From Commensalibacter intestini A911 (GTDB taxonomy: Bacteria > Pseudomonadota > Alphaproteobacteria > Acetobacterales > Acetobacteraceae): 64,000 nucleotides of DNA. The notes below the pieces were generated by a model. The model had not been told where the DNA came from, did not search any database, and saw only the letters and a list, made by a program, of their open reading frames with translations. The position numbers were made by a program, and so were the translations under genes. Location of the stretch: contig NZ_AGFR01000007.1 in the NCBI RefSeq assembly GCF_000231445.1, forward strand, positions 372,001 through 436,000, written 5' to 3'. Of the stretch, positions 1 to 10,608 are shown one piece after another. Position 1 is the first letter of the stretch. Each line of letters begins with the position of its first letter.

Positions 1-17
1 AACGAATACAAGCCCGA

Positions 18-2543
18 TTAATACAAGCCACCCATTCCAATATCTTCACCTGAAGGTGCCGCTGCTGGCGCTGTTTTAGGCTTAATTGTACCACCATCAT
101 TAACATAATCACCAGAATAACCTGATCCCATATTATCCTCTGAATCTGGCACATTCTCAGCCCCAGTATCCGCTGCACTTAACGCACCTGTCGCAGCACC
201 TGAGCTTAGATTAATACTAGCCCCAGGGGTTTGACCATCTTTAAACGCATCCATAACCATCCCTTTGCTCGTGCTATAACTCGCCATAAAGATTCCTGAT
301 GGTCTTACAAAATCTCTTTTTGGATAGGTTGGCAACACATCTTTCATATAAGCATTCCACACTGGCCCAGCCAATACACCCCCAGCCATACCTTTACCCA
401 AAGTCTTTGGCGTATCAAACCCAAACCAAACAACAGTCACAACATCTGGAGAGAACCCCGCAAACCAAGCATCATTGAAATTTTGTGTTGTTCCTGTTTT
501 CCCAGCTATCGGCGTATCAATCCCTTTACTAGCAGAGAAGCCAGTACCTCGACGCATCACATCTTCCATCATGGTAATAATCTGATAAGAACTTTGTTCA
601 GAAGCTGCACGTTTACGATTATCTGTAAATGTAGGCAATTGATTTGGATCCGTCACATTATTCGCTGTAAATGCGTCTGAACGCCAAATGACCTTACCAT
701 TACGATCCTGAATATAATCCACTGTTGTTGGATGAACAACCATCCCTTCCGCTGCAATACTCGCATAAGCCCCGGCATGACGGATAACTGTTGTTTCAAC
801 GGCCCCTAACACCGCAGGCAACACTTTAGGCATTGAATCAACTTCACCTAATGCGATTGCCAAGCTTGAAATCGCATCCATTCCAACCTGTGCAGCCAAA
901 CGAATAGTCACAAGGTTACGAGAATAACGCAACCCATTATGCAAGGCTGTTGGCCCCCAAAAGTTCTTTTCATAGTTATTTGGATGCCAATCCCCTACAG
1001 AAAATGGAGAATCCATAAAGATCTGAGAAGGTAAAATTCCTTTTTCCATTGCTGCTAAATAAGCAATCGGTTTAAATGAAGAACCTGGCTGACGTTGGGC
1101 TTGTGTTGCGCGGTTAAATTGAGATTCTGCAAAAGACCACCCACCGAACATCGCTAACACACGTCCAGTTCTGACATCCATAGAGACCAGAGCCCCTTCA
1201 ACTTGAGGAATCTGGCATAATTCAACCTGACTTCCCTCAGCCTGAGGTTCAATCATCACAATGTCACCGTCTTTTAATGGGTGACGCTTTGACCAAGCTA
1301 GACTTTTAGATAAAATCGTTCCTTGATGTGGTGTTCCATTTTTACCACCTTCAATCCAACCGACCTCACCCGTTCTAGCATTTAAAACCATTGCCAAACG
1401 CCAGTTCGGCAACATACCAGCAGGTGCTTGTCGTTTTGCCAGATCTTCTTTCCATTGATTAACGGCATCATCCCCAAGATGAGCAACAGCACCACGCCAA
1501 CCATGATTACGATCATATTTCACCAAGGCTTGACGCATTAACTTTGTTGCTAATGCTTGGTCTTTCAAATCAAGACTAGTATGAACTTCTAATCCACCTT
1601 GCATTGTTTTTTCAAGACCATAACGATCAATCAAATCACGACGAACTGCTTCACCAAACCATTCTGTGCCAACTAATGGCCCACGTCGACCACTGGTATT
1701 TTTAGGCAATAACGGTTCATTTTGCGCTTTAACTTTTTCTTCTTGAGTAATTGCACCCGTTTCCGCCATACGTGCCAAAACAAAATCACGACGCTGCTTT
1801 GCGGCATCTGGTTTACGGAATAAATCATAGTTATAAGGAGACTTTGGTAAACCGCCAAGATAAGCGGCTTCTGCAGTTGTTAATTGATCTAAATTTTTAT
1901 GAAAATAAATTTGTGCAGCAGCAGCAACCCCATAAGCCCCTGCTCCCAAATAGATCTCATTTAAATAAATTTCTAAAATCTGATCTTTGCTAAGAGATTG
2001 CTCTATTCGCATTGCCAGAATAGCTTCTTTAATTTTACGTTCTAACTTACGATCATTGTTTAACAGCATATTACGTGCAACTTGCTGAGTAATCGTAGAA
2101 GCACCTACTAAGCGTTTTCCATTCACACGAAACACATCTTGTATCACAGCACGAGCAATCGCTAATGGATCAATCCCGCCATGTGTATAAAAATTTTTAT
2201 CTTCAGTCGCTATAAAAGCATCTTTAACTTTTTGAGGAATAGCCGCTGAGGGTACAAATAATCGACGCTCTGCAGCCAACTCAGCAACAACCTGATCATC
2301 ATCAGAATAAATTCGGCTCATCACTGGAGGGGAATAATCCCGAAGCCCCACAACAGTAGGTAATCCTTTGATTGCCCCTTGATACTTAATCCAAGCAGCA
2401 AGCCCCCCCCCTACAAGGACAAATAAAAACAATCCAGCAACAGTTCCGAGGAATAAGCACCAGAACCTGTAACGAGGACGGGGCAAAGCAGCAGCTGGAC
2501 GTTTGCGTTTAGAATTACGCGTATCAGGATTTTCAGGAGACAT
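18..2543 (-). CDS. mrcA: penicillin-binding protein 1A (bifunctional transglycosylase/transpeptidase)
   Basis: Polymerises lipid II into glycan strands and cross-links the peptides at the periplasmic face of the inner membrane. The 841-residue protein has a short basic cytoplasmic tail, one membrane anchor at about residues 27-51, and a GT51 domain with the catalytic motif EDKNFYTHGG (Glu114) and GASTITQQ (147-154). The transpeptidase domain has SSFK (489-492) as the SxxK nucleophile motif, an SRN motif, and KTGTTQ as the KTG box. The length is typical for class A PBP1A. The C-terminal tail is rich in Ala, Ser and Gly and probably disordered. No operon partner is evident; the nearest upstream gene is about 110 bp away. 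Confidence 0.95.
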   Translation of the reverse strand: MSPENPDTRNSKRKRPAAALPRPRYRFWCLFLGTVAGLFLFVLVGGGLAAWIKYQGAIKGLPTVVGLRDYSPPVMSRIYSDDDQVVAELAAERRLFVPSAAIPQKVKDAFIATEDKNFYTHGGIDPLAIARAVIQDVFRVNGKRLVGASTITQQVARNMLLNNDRKLERKIKEAILAMRIEQSLSKDQILEIYLNEIYLGAGAYGVAAAAQIYFHKNLDQLTTAEAAYLGGLPKSPYNYDLFRKPDAAKQRRDFVLARMAETGAITQEEKVKAQNEPLLPKNTSGRRGPLVGTEWFGEAVRRDLIDRYGLEKTMQGGLEVHTSLDLKDQALATKLMRQALVKYDRNHGWRGAVAHLGDDAVNQWKEDLAKRQAPAGMLPNWRLAMVLNARTGEVGWIEGGKNGTPHQGTILSKSLAWSKRHPLKDGDIVMIEPQAEGSQVELCQIPQVEGALVSMDVRTGRVLAMFGGWSFAESQFNRATQAQRQPGSSFKPIAYLAAMEKGILPSQIFMDSPFSVGDWHPNNYEKNFWGPTALHNGLRYSRNLVTIRLAAQVGMDAISSLAIALGEVDSMPKVLPAVLGAVETTVIRHAGAYASIAAEGMVVHPTTVDYIQDRNGKVIWRSDAFTANNVTDPNQLPTFTDNRKRAASEQSSYQIITMMEDVMRRGTGFSASKGIDTPIAGKTGTTQNFNDAWFAGFSPDVVTVVWFGFDTPKTLGKGMAGGVLAGPVWNAYMKDVLPTYPKRDFVRPSGIFMASYSTSKGMVMDAFKDGQTPGASINLSSGAATGALSAADTGAENVPDSEDNMGSGYSGDYVNDGGTIKPKTAPAAAPSGEDIGMGGLY

Positions 2544-2655
2544 ATGTGTTAGGCTCTATTCTCAAAAATGACGATATAAACAATCTAATTAATTGCCTTA
2601 TATACAGATCTTCATAGAAAATTGAAATAAGTCAAATAAAATGATCTAAGAAAAA

Positions 2656-3570
2656 TTACTCTTCTGTCAAATATAACTTTACAGCGTTTTTACGACATTC
2701 CCACATTTCTGCACCTTCTTTGTCTAATTGTTCCCATTCATCATCAGATAAATGAATATTCACCGCAGCTGTATTTTCTTCTAAATGCTTTACTTTTCCA
2801 GTCCCTGGAATAGGAATAATATGTCCAGATCGCTTTAATAACCACGCCAATGCAATTTGCCTTGCTGTTGCTTTTTTGTTCGCCATAACTTCTTTTAAAA
2901 CGGGCCCTTCCTCGAAGACACCTTGATCTAATGGAGCATAGGGAATAAAGGCAATATTATTCGCATCACAATAACTGACAACATGCTCGGATTCACGATT
3001 AATCAAATTATATTTATTTTGTACTGAAACGACTTTAAAAAATTCTTGGGCTCTTTTAATCATATTCACCCCCACCGCAGATAATCCAACATGACGAATT
3101 AGACCTTCTTGCTGCATTTTAGCAATCACTTCAAATTGCACTTCTGCTGGCGTATCCTCTGCGACACGATGCAACTGCCAAAAACGAATCTGACCTAACT
3201 TTAAACGACGTAGGCTCATTAACACACATTGGCGCAAATAATCAGGATTACCAATAGGCCGCCAAATATCAGGCCCATGACGCGTATGTCCTGCTTTTGT
3301 GCCAATCAATAATTGTGAAGAATATGGATATAAAGACTCACGAATTAAATCTTCACTAATATAGGGGCCATAACTGTCCGCTGTATCAATAAAATTAATA
3401 CCCAATTCCACAGCACGCTTTAAGGTAGCAATTGCTTCGTTACGATCTTCTGGTTCTCCCCAAACACCTTTACCAACAATACGCATAGCACCAAATCCCA
3501 TGCGATTGATTTCAATTTCTCCGCCTATCTTATAAGTGCCAGCACTTGCAGCATTAATTTCTTGAGCCAT
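2656..3570 (-). CDS. aldo/keto reductase
   Basis: NAD(P)H-dependent oxidoreductase of the AKR superfamily, a TIM-barrel enzyme reducing aldehydes or ketones; the substrate cannot be inferred. Family features seen are the catalytic Asp/Tyr stretch DTADSYGP, the lysine in IGTKAG, the histidine in QLHRVA and the C-terminal cofactor-binding segment IPIPGTGKVKHLEEN. An in-frame ATG lies 7 codons upstream at 3591, but AAGGGAAG sits just before the ATG at 3570, so I chose that start (304 residues). It lies between mrcA and the TerC gene, all on the same strand but separated by gaps, so joint transcription is uncertain. Confidence 0.9.
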   Translation of the reverse strand: MAQEINAASAGTYKIGGEIEINRMGFGAMRIVGKGVWGEPEDRNEAIATLKRAVELGINFIDTADSYGPYISEDLIRESLYPYSSQLLIGTKAGHTRHGPDIWRPIGNPDYLRQCVLMSLRRLKLGQIRFWQLHRVAEDTPAEVQFEVIAKMQQEGLIRHVGLSAVGVNMIKRAQEFFKVVSVQNKYNLINRESEHVVSYCDANNIAFIPYAPLDQGVFEEGPVLKEVMANKKATARQIALAWLLKRSGHIIPIPGTGKVKHLEENTAAVNIHLSDDEWEQLDKEGAEMWECRKNAVKLYLTEE

Positions 3571-3636
3571 GTTACTTCCCTTTACGATCACTTAAAGATA
3601 CTACTTTATCTTATAATACTTTTCTTAAAAGATAGA

Positions 3637-5175
3637 CTATTCCTGATGAGGATCTTCCAACTTCGTGATACGAACTAAGTCAATACGATAATCTTTTACT
3701 TCTAAAACTTCAAATCTTAATTGATTAATTTCAATCACTTCGCCAACCTTTAAAATCCGTTTATAATGCGCAAAAAGAAAACCCGCTAAAGATACATACT
3801 CTTCATCATGATCAAAAAACGCATCACAATTCAAAGTCATCATTACAGAGTGAATATCTGTTGCCCCTTTAACCAACCAGCCATCCCCATCTTTTGAAAT
3901 CTTTGACGTTTCATCTTCATCAGGAAACTCACCAGCAATAGCCTCCAAAACATCGACTGGCGTTGCAATCCCTTGAACCGTATCAAATTCATTCACAATA
4001 ACAACCAAACGCCCCTTAGCTTTCTTTAAAATTGGCAGTAAGTTAATGACATCAATCATATCTGGCACAATAATTGGAGGATATTTTGATGCGAAGTCAG
4101 CAATATCGCCTTTATCATTAACCACCATCAGCAAATCTTTGGCTCTAACCACCCCAATAATCCTATCCAATTCCCCTCGGCAAATTGGAAAAATATTATG
4201 AGGCGTTTCCATAATATGCGTCTTGATTTCTTCTAAAGAATCCTCACAATCAATCCAAGATACTTCTATACGCGGTGTCATAATACTACGCAAAGAACGA
4301 GAAGCCAGCGTTAAAACGCCATTAATCATATAGCGCTCCTCTTCAGCAAAACTCTCTTGAGAAGCCTGCTCTGTAGCTCCTTTACTTTTCTCTGAATGAT
4401 TAGAACCAATTAAACTTAATATTTTCTCAGCCGTACGATCTCTAAAAGGTCTTTTTGATTGATTTTTAAGAAAATTCCGTCGCGCAACTTGATTAAAAAA
4501 CTCAATAAGCAAGGAAAAGCTAATCGCCGCATAAACATACCCTTTGGGAATATGGAACCCTAATCCATCAGCAACCAAGCTAACACCAATCATCATCAAA
4601 AAGCTGAGACACAACACAACAACTGTTGGATGAGCAATCACAAATTTTGTTAACGATTTAGACGCATAAATCATAATCATCATCGAAATAATGACTGCTG
4701 AAGCCATAATGGCAAGCTCATCAACCATCCCAACGGCTGTAATCACTGAATCCAAAGAAAACACAGCATCTAATACAATAATTTGGGCTATCACGATCCA
4801 AAATTTTGCATCGCCCTTTCCTTGATTTTCTTGATGCTCATGCCCTTCCAATCGTTCATGCAGCTCCATCGTGGCTTTAAATAACAGGAAAACACCACCC
4901 ACAATCAAAATAACATCGCGAACAGAGAGTGTAAAACCACCATACTGAACCAAAGGCTTCGTTAATGTCACAATCCATGAAATAATAGACAGCAACCCTA
5001 AACGGGTAACCATCGCGAGAACCAAACCAACCACTCTGGCTTTATCTCGTTGATGAAATGGTAGTTTATCAGCAATAATCGCAACAAAAACGAGATTATC
5101 GATCCCTAGGACAATTTCTAAAACAATTAATGTAATTAATCCTGCCCAAGCCGAAGGATCTAGTAAGAGTTCCAT
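3637..5175 (-). CDS. TerC-family membrane protein with CBS pair and CorC/HlyC domain
   Basis: The protein has 512 residues. The N-terminal half (about 1-235) is a TerC-type integral membrane domain with the conserved [10 protein letters not shown] and [10 protein letters not shown] acidic motifs inside predicted helices. The middle (about 275-400) is a CBS-domain pair beginning at the motif [11 protein letters not shown]. The C-terminal part (about 420-505) is a CorC_HlyC transporter-associated domain. The same layout is found in the E. coli YegH/YoaE group. These proteins are thought to take part in metal-ion handling or export, but the transported ion is not established. No gene partner is obvious. 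Confidence 0.85.
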   Translation of the reverse strand: MELLLDPSAWAGLITLIVLEIVLGIDNLVFVAIIADKLPFHQRDKARVVGLVLAMVTRLGLLSIISWIVTLTKPLVQYGGFTLSVRDVILIVGGVFLLFKATMELHERLEGHEHQENQGKGDAKFWIVIAQIIVLDAVFSLDSVITAVGMVDELAIMASAVIISMMIMIYASKSLTKFVIAHPTVVVLCLSFLMMIGVSLVADGLGFHIPKGYVYAAISFSLLIEFFNQVARRNFLKNQSKRPFRDRTAEKILSLIGSNHSEKSKGATEQASQESFAEEERYMINGVLTLASRSLRSIMTPRIEVSWIDCEDSLEEIKTHIMETPHNIFPICRGELDRIIGVVRAKDLLMVVNDKGDIADFASKYPPIIVPDMIDVINLLPILKKAKGRLVVIVNEFDTVQGIATPVDVLEAIAGEFPDEDETSKISKDGDGWLVKGATDIHSVMMTLNCDAFFDHDEEYVSLAGFLFAHYKRILKVGEVIEINQLRFEVLEVKDYRIDLVRITKLEDPHQE

Positions 5176-5323
5176 GTATAATTCTCAAAAAATAATAAAA
5201 GCCAATTTATAATCGCAGCGGTAACAATACAAAAGAAAATGATTTATTTCACTCTATATTCCACGCTAATATATTAAAAATAATTCAATTGGGTTTATTT
5301 TATACAATAAAAAAGAGTATTTT

Positions 5324-5926
5324 ATGACAATCTATCGCAAAATAGAGCATGGTTCTAAACTGGTTGTGGCCACCCATAATGCTGGGAAAGCTCAAGAAAT
5401 ACGGAGCCTATTAGCACCCTTTCAAATTCAAACTTATTCAGCTGGAGATTTAAACTTACCAGAACCCGAAGAAACAGGCTCTACCTTTAGTGAAAACGCA
5501 AAGATCAAAGCGATGGCTGCGACTTTAAAATCTGGGTTACCTAGCCTTGCCGATGATTCTGGATTTTGTATTAATGCATTAAATGGAGATCCTGGAATAT
5601 ACTCTGCACGTTGGGCTGGCCCTAACAAAGATTATCCTATGGCAATGCGCACCATGTATGAAAAACTGGAAAAATTTGAAAATCGCTCTTGTTATTTCAT
5701 CTCTGTCTTATGTTTAGCTTTTCCAGATGGGTATAGTTGCGAATTCGAAGGGAAAATTCACGGTGACTTTATTTGGCCTGCCAGAGGTCATAACGGTCAT
5801 GGTTATGACCCTATCTTTCAACCCAAAGGATCTTCACTTACCTTTGCTGAAATGACCGAAACCCAGAAAAATGAAATTAGCCACCGCGGATTGGCTTTTC
5901 AACAATTTATAAAAAACTGTTTCTAA
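5324..5926 (+). CDS. rdgB: non-canonical purine NTP pyrophosphatase (RdgB/HAM1)
   Basis: Hydrolyses dITP, ITP and XTP to monophosphates and so keeps deaminated purines out of DNA and RNA. The 200-residue protein carries the family signatures: VVATHNAGKAQEI near the N-terminus (substrate and phosphate binding), SLADDSGFCI (catalytic acidic site), GHGYDPIF and SHRGLAFQ near the C-terminus. Length is normal for the family. It is the only plus-strand gene in the first 14 kb and sits between two minus-strand genes, so it needs its own promoter in the 150 bp upstream. Confidence 0.95.
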   Translation: MTIYRKIEHGSKLVVATHNAGKAQEIRSLLAPFQIQTYSAGDLNLPEPEETGSTFSENAKIKAMAATLKSGLPSLADDSGFCINALNGDPGIYSARWAGPNKDYPMAMRTMYEKLEKFENRSCYFISVLCLAFPDGYSCEFEGKIHGDFIWPARGHNGHGYDPIFQPKGSSLTFAEMTETQKNEISHRGLAFQQFIKNCF

Positions 5927-5949
5927 GCCTTTTTCTTTTCCCCCGCTTG

Positions 5950-8553
5950 TTATTTTTCGTCAATGTCACGTTTAGGTAATAAAGCGGGAACCAGTCCCAA
6001 TGTCACAAGAAGAGTACATCCCAACGAAATCAATAACAGAACCCCCATACTTGCTGTTCCAGGATGTGCTGAGGCAGCTAATGCACCAAAAGCTGTCCCT
6101 GTTGTTAACGCAGAGAATAAAACAGCTCTAGAGGTTGGTGATGCTAAAGGTTCTTTTAATTGATCGCGCCAATTCATAACGAAATAAATATTAAATGACA
6201 CACCTACTCCTAAAAAAAGAGGTAACGTAATAATATTAGCAAAATTCAATGACATCCCCACGGCAACCATCACAATAACCGCAATTAACCCAGACAAAAG
6301 CAATGGGATCATCACTAAAATCATATCTAATACACGGCGCAGCGCAATAAACAAAATAATTGCCAAAGCCACAATCGCCATACAGGCTGCAATAATAAAT
6401 GAATGCACAACAGTTTGAGCACTCTCTACAATATCCACCACTGTTCCCGCAGCTTTGGGAGCCACCGTAAGCACTTGCTTTACAAAATCTTTAATCTGCT
6501 TCGTTGTTAAATCTGTACCTTTGGGATAAACTTCTACCCTTAATCGCCCATCTTTTGTACGATATTGCTCGGCAAGCTCTGCAGGGATATCTTTTGCTGT
6601 CGTCAATTTAGGTGTTAAAATCGTTTGTAAGCGCTGTAATTGATATGGTAAAAATTGCACTAAATTATCATTAATTGCCATTAATTTATCATCTGGCATT
6701 TTTACAATTATTTGCAAAGCAGCTTGCATACGTCTTAAAGGACTATCTTGTGGTACCGCATCTTGAATGGAATCAAGACCTTGCAACATCTTTTCAATAG
6801 ATTGACGCAGCTCTTGTGCTGTTGGTTTGGGCTTAGGATGATCTAAAGATAATGTTGGCAACAAAATAGATGCTGCATCATGCAACATTAATATTTTTTG
6901 CTGCTGATCTTCAGGAACAAAAGAATTTAACCAAACAACACTTTTTACCGCAGGAAGTTTTTGTAATTTATCCGCGATCTCTTTAGCTTCTTGAGGAGTA
7001 TTTACAACAATATCAGCAGTATAAGGTGACGTATTGGGATCACCCATCATCATTTTCAATGCCATCATTCCTTCAGAATGAGGATCTTTCGTATGAAACG
7101 GATCAGCATCAAAAACAACTTTTTGATCTGCTAATAAGAAAATACCAATAGCTCCCAAAATCGCATAAATAGAAATAATGAGAAAACGATATTGACGTAT
7201 TTTTTTATCAACAGGTTTTAACCAAGGAAAACCAGCTGCTTTTTGCACAATATTTGGACGTAAAAGAGCCAATAATGCAGGTAAAAATGTGACCGTACAG
7301 ACAAAAGCAATAAACATACCAATACCAGCAATTAAGCCCAATTGCTTTACACCAATAAAATCAGTTGGCGTAAATGCTAGGAACCCTGCTGCTGCTGCAA
7401 CTGCGGCGGTAAAAATTTGATGTCCTGTTTCAAACCCTGTTGCGGACAGAGCATGAAGTAAATCTTCTTTTTTATTTGTCCCAATTAATTCTTGCCCTCG
7501 GAAACGAACGCAAAACTGTATTCCAAAATCAACAGCAATACTGACAAATAAAATCGCAAAAGAAATTGATATTAAATTAAGTGTACCCACCGCTATCGAT
7601 GCAAAGCCAGTGGTTAAAACCAATCCAATAAAAAGCAACATTAAAATTGGCAGGATCAATCGCCATGTCCGAACAGCCATAAATAGCCATCCTGCAACCA
7701 AAACAAAAGAAACAAATAATCCTACGACCATCCCATGTAAAACAGTCGAGAACTCTTCATCATTAATCTGAGCATCTCCCGTTATAAATACTTTAACAGC
7801 ACCATTTTTAACATAAGGTAAATCATTAATTGAATTACGTAATATTTCAGAAGCCACCCCAGAAGGTCTAATAGAGTTTAAATCCAACTTCGGTTTAGCA
7901 ATGACTAATTGATATTTTCCACCCAGTTCAGACAACTTCCCCGATAGACTTCTTTCCCAAGAAAATGGTTGAATATTTCCTGCTGCATCAGCGGTTAATA
8001 CATTGGCAAATCCATTTAACGCATCATTATATTTCGCCAAATCAATTTGTTTTTCTTTAACCCCTAAGACAACCATACCCAATGTATCGAATAACCCTCT
8101 GGCAGACGGATCATCGGATAGGCTACTTAGAAACGGTTGAGCTTGAATAATATTATTTAAAGTAGTGTCCAATAAAGGAGGAGGTAAAAATAACAATCCG
8201 CTTTTCACTAAAAATGGATCATTTTGCAAAGATTCTACAAAATAAAAATGCTCTTTATCATTTTTTAACCGACTAACCAATGTTTGAGCACTGATCTCGC
8301 CTTCCTCTGGAGTTTTTGATTCAATCAACGCAACCAATAAATTTTCACGCTGAGGAAAATCTTTACTCATCTGATCAGAACGTTTTTTCCAATCCATACC
8401 GGCGGAAAACATTTTAGTCGTGTCTGTCGTAATCTCTAAATTGTTATATGTTATCAAAGACGAGGTAATTGCTAAGGCTATATAAAATATAACAGTCAAC
8501 CATGCATGGCGAGAACAAAAGTTCACTATACGCCCAATAAGTGCGGATATCAT
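5950..8553 (-). CDS. hpnN: hopanoid-associated RND transporter HpnN (MMPL family)
   Basis: Inner-membrane RND-superfamily exporter related to MmpL proteins. In hopanoid-making bacteria HpnN moves hopanoids towards the outer membrane. Two repeats are seen, each with one N-terminal transmembrane helix, a large periplasmic loop and a block of about five helices (first block near residues 265-450, second at the C-terminus). The longest reading frame starts with TTG at 8595. I prefer the ATG at 8553 because AAAGGGG lies about ten bases before it, giving 867 residues. The assignment to HpnN rather than another MMPL protein rests on overall likeness and on the acetic-acid-bacterium context; no other hopanoid gene is in view. 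Confidence 0.8.
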   Translation of the reverse strand: MISALIGRIVNFCSRHAWLTVIFYIALAITSSLITYNNLEITTDTTKMFSAGMDWKKRSDQMSKDFPQRENLLVALIESKTPEEGEISAQTLVSRLKNDKEHFYFVESLQNDPFLVKSGLLFLPPPLLDTTLNNIIQAQPFLSSLSDDPSARGLFDTLGMVVLGVKEKQIDLAKYNDALNGFANVLTADAAGNIQPFSWERSLSGKLSELGGKYQLVIAKPKLDLNSIRPSGVASEILRNSINDLPYVKNGAVKVFITGDAQINDEEFSTVLHGMVVGLFVSFVLVAGWLFMAVRTWRLILPILMLLFIGLVLTTGFASIAVGTLNLISISFAILFVSIAVDFGIQFCVRFRGQELIGTNKKEDLLHALSATGFETGHQIFTAAVAAAAGFLAFTPTDFIGVKQLGLIAGIGMFIAFVCTVTFLPALLALLRPNIVQKAAGFPWLKPVDKKIRQYRFLIISIYAILGAIGIFLLADQKVVFDADPFHTKDPHSEGMMALKMMMGDPNTSPYTADIVVNTPQEAKEIADKLQKLPAVKSVVWLNSFVPEDQQQKILMLHDAASILLPTLSLDHPKPKPTAQELRQSIEKMLQGLDSIQDAVPQDSPLRRMQAALQIIVKMPDDKLMAINDNLVQFLPYQLQRLQTILTPKLTTAKDIPAELAEQYRTKDGRLRVEVYPKGTDLTTKQIKDFVKQVLTVAPKAAGTVVDIVESAQTVVHSFIIAACMAIVALAIILFIALRRVLDMILVMIPLLLSGLIAVIVMVAVGMSLNFANIITLPLFLGVGVSFNIYFVMNWRDQLKEPLASPTSRAVLFSALTTGTAFGALAASAHPGTASMGVLLLISLGCTLLVTLGLVPALLPKRDIDEK

Positions 8554-9017
8554 ATGGTCTAAAACCCCTTTACCCTTGATATTGATTGCAACCAAGAAAC
8601 AGACACAACCATCCTAACAGAATATATAATCTGACATTCAAAATATTTACGCCTACATAAATAGAAATAAATAAGAAATAAAACAACCTTTATATGCAGA
8701 CATCAGAAATAAAATACTAAATTAAAAATGATTTTATACAAAATGATGATTAATTTTCATGATAAAAATAATGCTTTCTATTTAATCTGGTTCTTATATA
8801 CCCAATGATGCATAACCTTTAGCTAAGCTAGTTTTTCCATAAAGTAAGAAAAAGATTTGAATTATCAAAACAGATCTTGAGTAATTTTACAACTTAACGG
8901 ATATGCAATAAAAAAAAAACCTTGATACTAGCTTTCTATCAAAGGGTAGTCAAAATATATTTCAAAGTAGCCTTATAACTTTATCGTTATAAACTGTTTA
9001 TTGTATTATCTAGAACA
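8554..9017. other. intergenic region, upstream of hpnN and downstream of the antiporter
   Basis: About 460 bases, strongly AT-rich, without a credible reading frame on either strand. It must hold the hpnN promoter, which I could not place. A hairpin with a T-run, read on the minus strand, ends the antiporter gene and is listed separately. I see nothing else. Confidence 0.5.
8909..8945 (-). terminator. rho-independent terminator of the APC antiporter gene
   Basis: On the minus strand an 8-9 base stem (arms 8920-8927 and 8937-8945, one bulge) is followed by an uninterrupted run of T residues. It lies about 70 bases after the antiporter stop codon. Confidence 0.7.
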
Positions 9018-10526
9018 TTACAATGAAACAACACCTGTCAAAAATAGAGCTGCAACAATCACATCTAATAACAATAATATAGAGATATAAATATATTCTT
9101 TAGGTTCAAAAAGACGTTGATTATTTCCTTTTTCTTTACGTGACCAAATAAATACAGGTAATCCACATGTTAGTAAGATAGGAACAAGGGCAACATATTG
9201 CATTTGGCTGGCATAAAGAATGAATACACAGAATAAAGCACCTAAGATACCACTGATTAATGCAAGATGACGTCCACGTTTCGCATATTGATCATACTGA
9301 CGATTAAGACAAATCTTAGCAATATATAAAGTCGTCGTAATATACGCAGGAACAACCATTAATGCACTGATGTTATACATTGTTGTCCATGCATTATTAG
9401 AGAAATATACTAACAACATTGCCGCTTGCATGATAAAACTACTAACCCAAAGGGAAACGCTTGCAGCTTGTTTTTTATTCGTGCGTGCAAATACTTTTGG
9501 GAAAGCGCCTTTTTGTCCTGCAACCATTGGGATTTCAGCACAAAGCATTGTCCATGCCAACCATCCTGCAAGCACAGAGATAATGAGACCAATATCCATC
9601 AACCACTCACCCCAAGGGCCAACCACGTGAGCTAACACTTTAGCGGTAGAAGGATTACTAACCAATGCAAGTTTAGACTGTGTTAAGGCTCCGAAAGGTA
9701 AAACTGACATCAACATATAAATGACTAAGGCTAAGATAAAGCCAATCAATGTTGCTTTACCAACATCTTTTTTGTTTTTAGCACGGCCAGAAAGCACCAC
9801 CGCACCTTCAACCCCGATAAATGCCCATAAAGTCACAGTCATTGGTGCCAAGATTTGAGACATTAAAGAAACTGGTTCTGCTTGCCCATTAACGGTTTGC
9901 ATGATTTGTGGAGAGTTACCCAAAAAATTACTTAAAACCTGAGAGTAATTGATCAAGAAACCAAGCAAGATTACAAATAAGATCAATGGAACTAACTTAG
10001 CAATTGTTCCGATTGTATTTACAAACCCTGCAACTTTTGTTCCTGATAATACAAGGAAATTATATCCCCAAATTAACACCGAACCACAAATAATAGAGTT
10101 TAAGTTATTTCCATCTGTAAAAACGCCAGGGAAAAATTGATTAAATGCATCCATCAAGATAACGGCAAAAGCAACGTTACCAAAAGCAGTCATTAACCAG
10201 TAACCCCAAGCGACGTTAAAACCGATAAAAGAACCGAACCCTTCTTGGGCATACATATAAACCCCAGCTTGCAAATCTGGACGTAAATCAGATAAAAGTC
10301 TAAAAGAGTTTGCAATAAAATAAATACCAATGCCAGCGATAATCCATGCAATAATCACAGGCCCTACTGCTGAAGTTGCTGCTGTATTTTGTGGTAGACT
10401 AAATACACCACCACCTAACATAGAGCCAACAACAATAGCAATTAATGCAATTAATCCAAGTTTATGTTCGCCACCAGACGGAGGACTTGCGGTATTACTT
10501 GTCGAATTTGAAGTTTGTGTTGTCAT
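9018..10526 (-). CDS. APC-superfamily basic amino acid/polyamine antiporter
   Basis: Inner-membrane transporter of 502 residues with about 12-13 predicted helices. The first helix carries the APC signature around GSMLGGGVFSLPQ (substrate-binding Gly-rich unwound helix), and helix 6 contains FIGVEGAVVLSGRA. This pattern matches the arginine/ornithine-type (ArcD/APA) antiporters, which exchange an amino acid for its amine or deamination product. The gene follows the Orn/Lys/Arg decarboxylase on the same strand with an 82-base gap, so it most likely imports the decarboxylase substrate and exports the amine product, a proton-consuming acid-tolerance or polyamine circuit. The exact substrate is not readable. 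Confidence 0.85.
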   Translation of the reverse strand: MTTQTSNSTSNTASPPSGGEHKLGLIALIAIVVGSMLGGGVFSLPQNTAATSAVGPVIIAWIIAGIGIYFIANSFRLLSDLRPDLQAGVYMYAQEGFGSFIGFNVAWGYWLMTAFGNVAFAVILMDAFNQFFPGVFTDGNNLNSIICGSVLIWGYNFLVLSGTKVAGFVNTIGTIAKLVPLILFVILLGFLINYSQVLSNFLGNSPQIMQTVNGQAEPVSLMSQILAPMTVTLWAFIGVEGAVVLSGRAKNKKDVGKATLIGFILALVIYMLMSVLPFGALTQSKLALVSNPSTAKVLAHVVGPWGEWLMDIGLIISVLAGWLAWTMLCAEIPMVAGQKGAFPKVFARTNKKQAASVSLWVSSFIMQAAMLLVYFSNNAWTTMYNISALMVVPAYITTTLYIAKICLNRQYDQYAKRGRHLALISGILGALFCVFILYASQMQYVALVPILLTCGLPVFIWSRKEKGNNQRLFEPKEYIYISILLLLDVIVAALFLTGVVSL

Positions 10527-10561
10527 AAATAAAAATACCTAAACTGAAAGGGAAAGAGTTC

Positions 10562-10588
10562 CCTGGTATGAATAGAATTCACACCAGG
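10562..10588 (-). promoter_or_regulatory. intercistronic hairpin between decarboxylase and antiporter genes
   Basis: A nearly perfect 12-bp inverted repeat with a loop of only a few bases fills the gap between the decarboxylase stop and the antiporter start. No T-run follows, so it looks like an mRNA-stabilising or processing hairpin rather than a full terminator. It could set different expression levels of the two genes. Confidence 0.45.
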
Positions 10589-10608
10589 AGCGCATACGCT
10601 AAACGAGA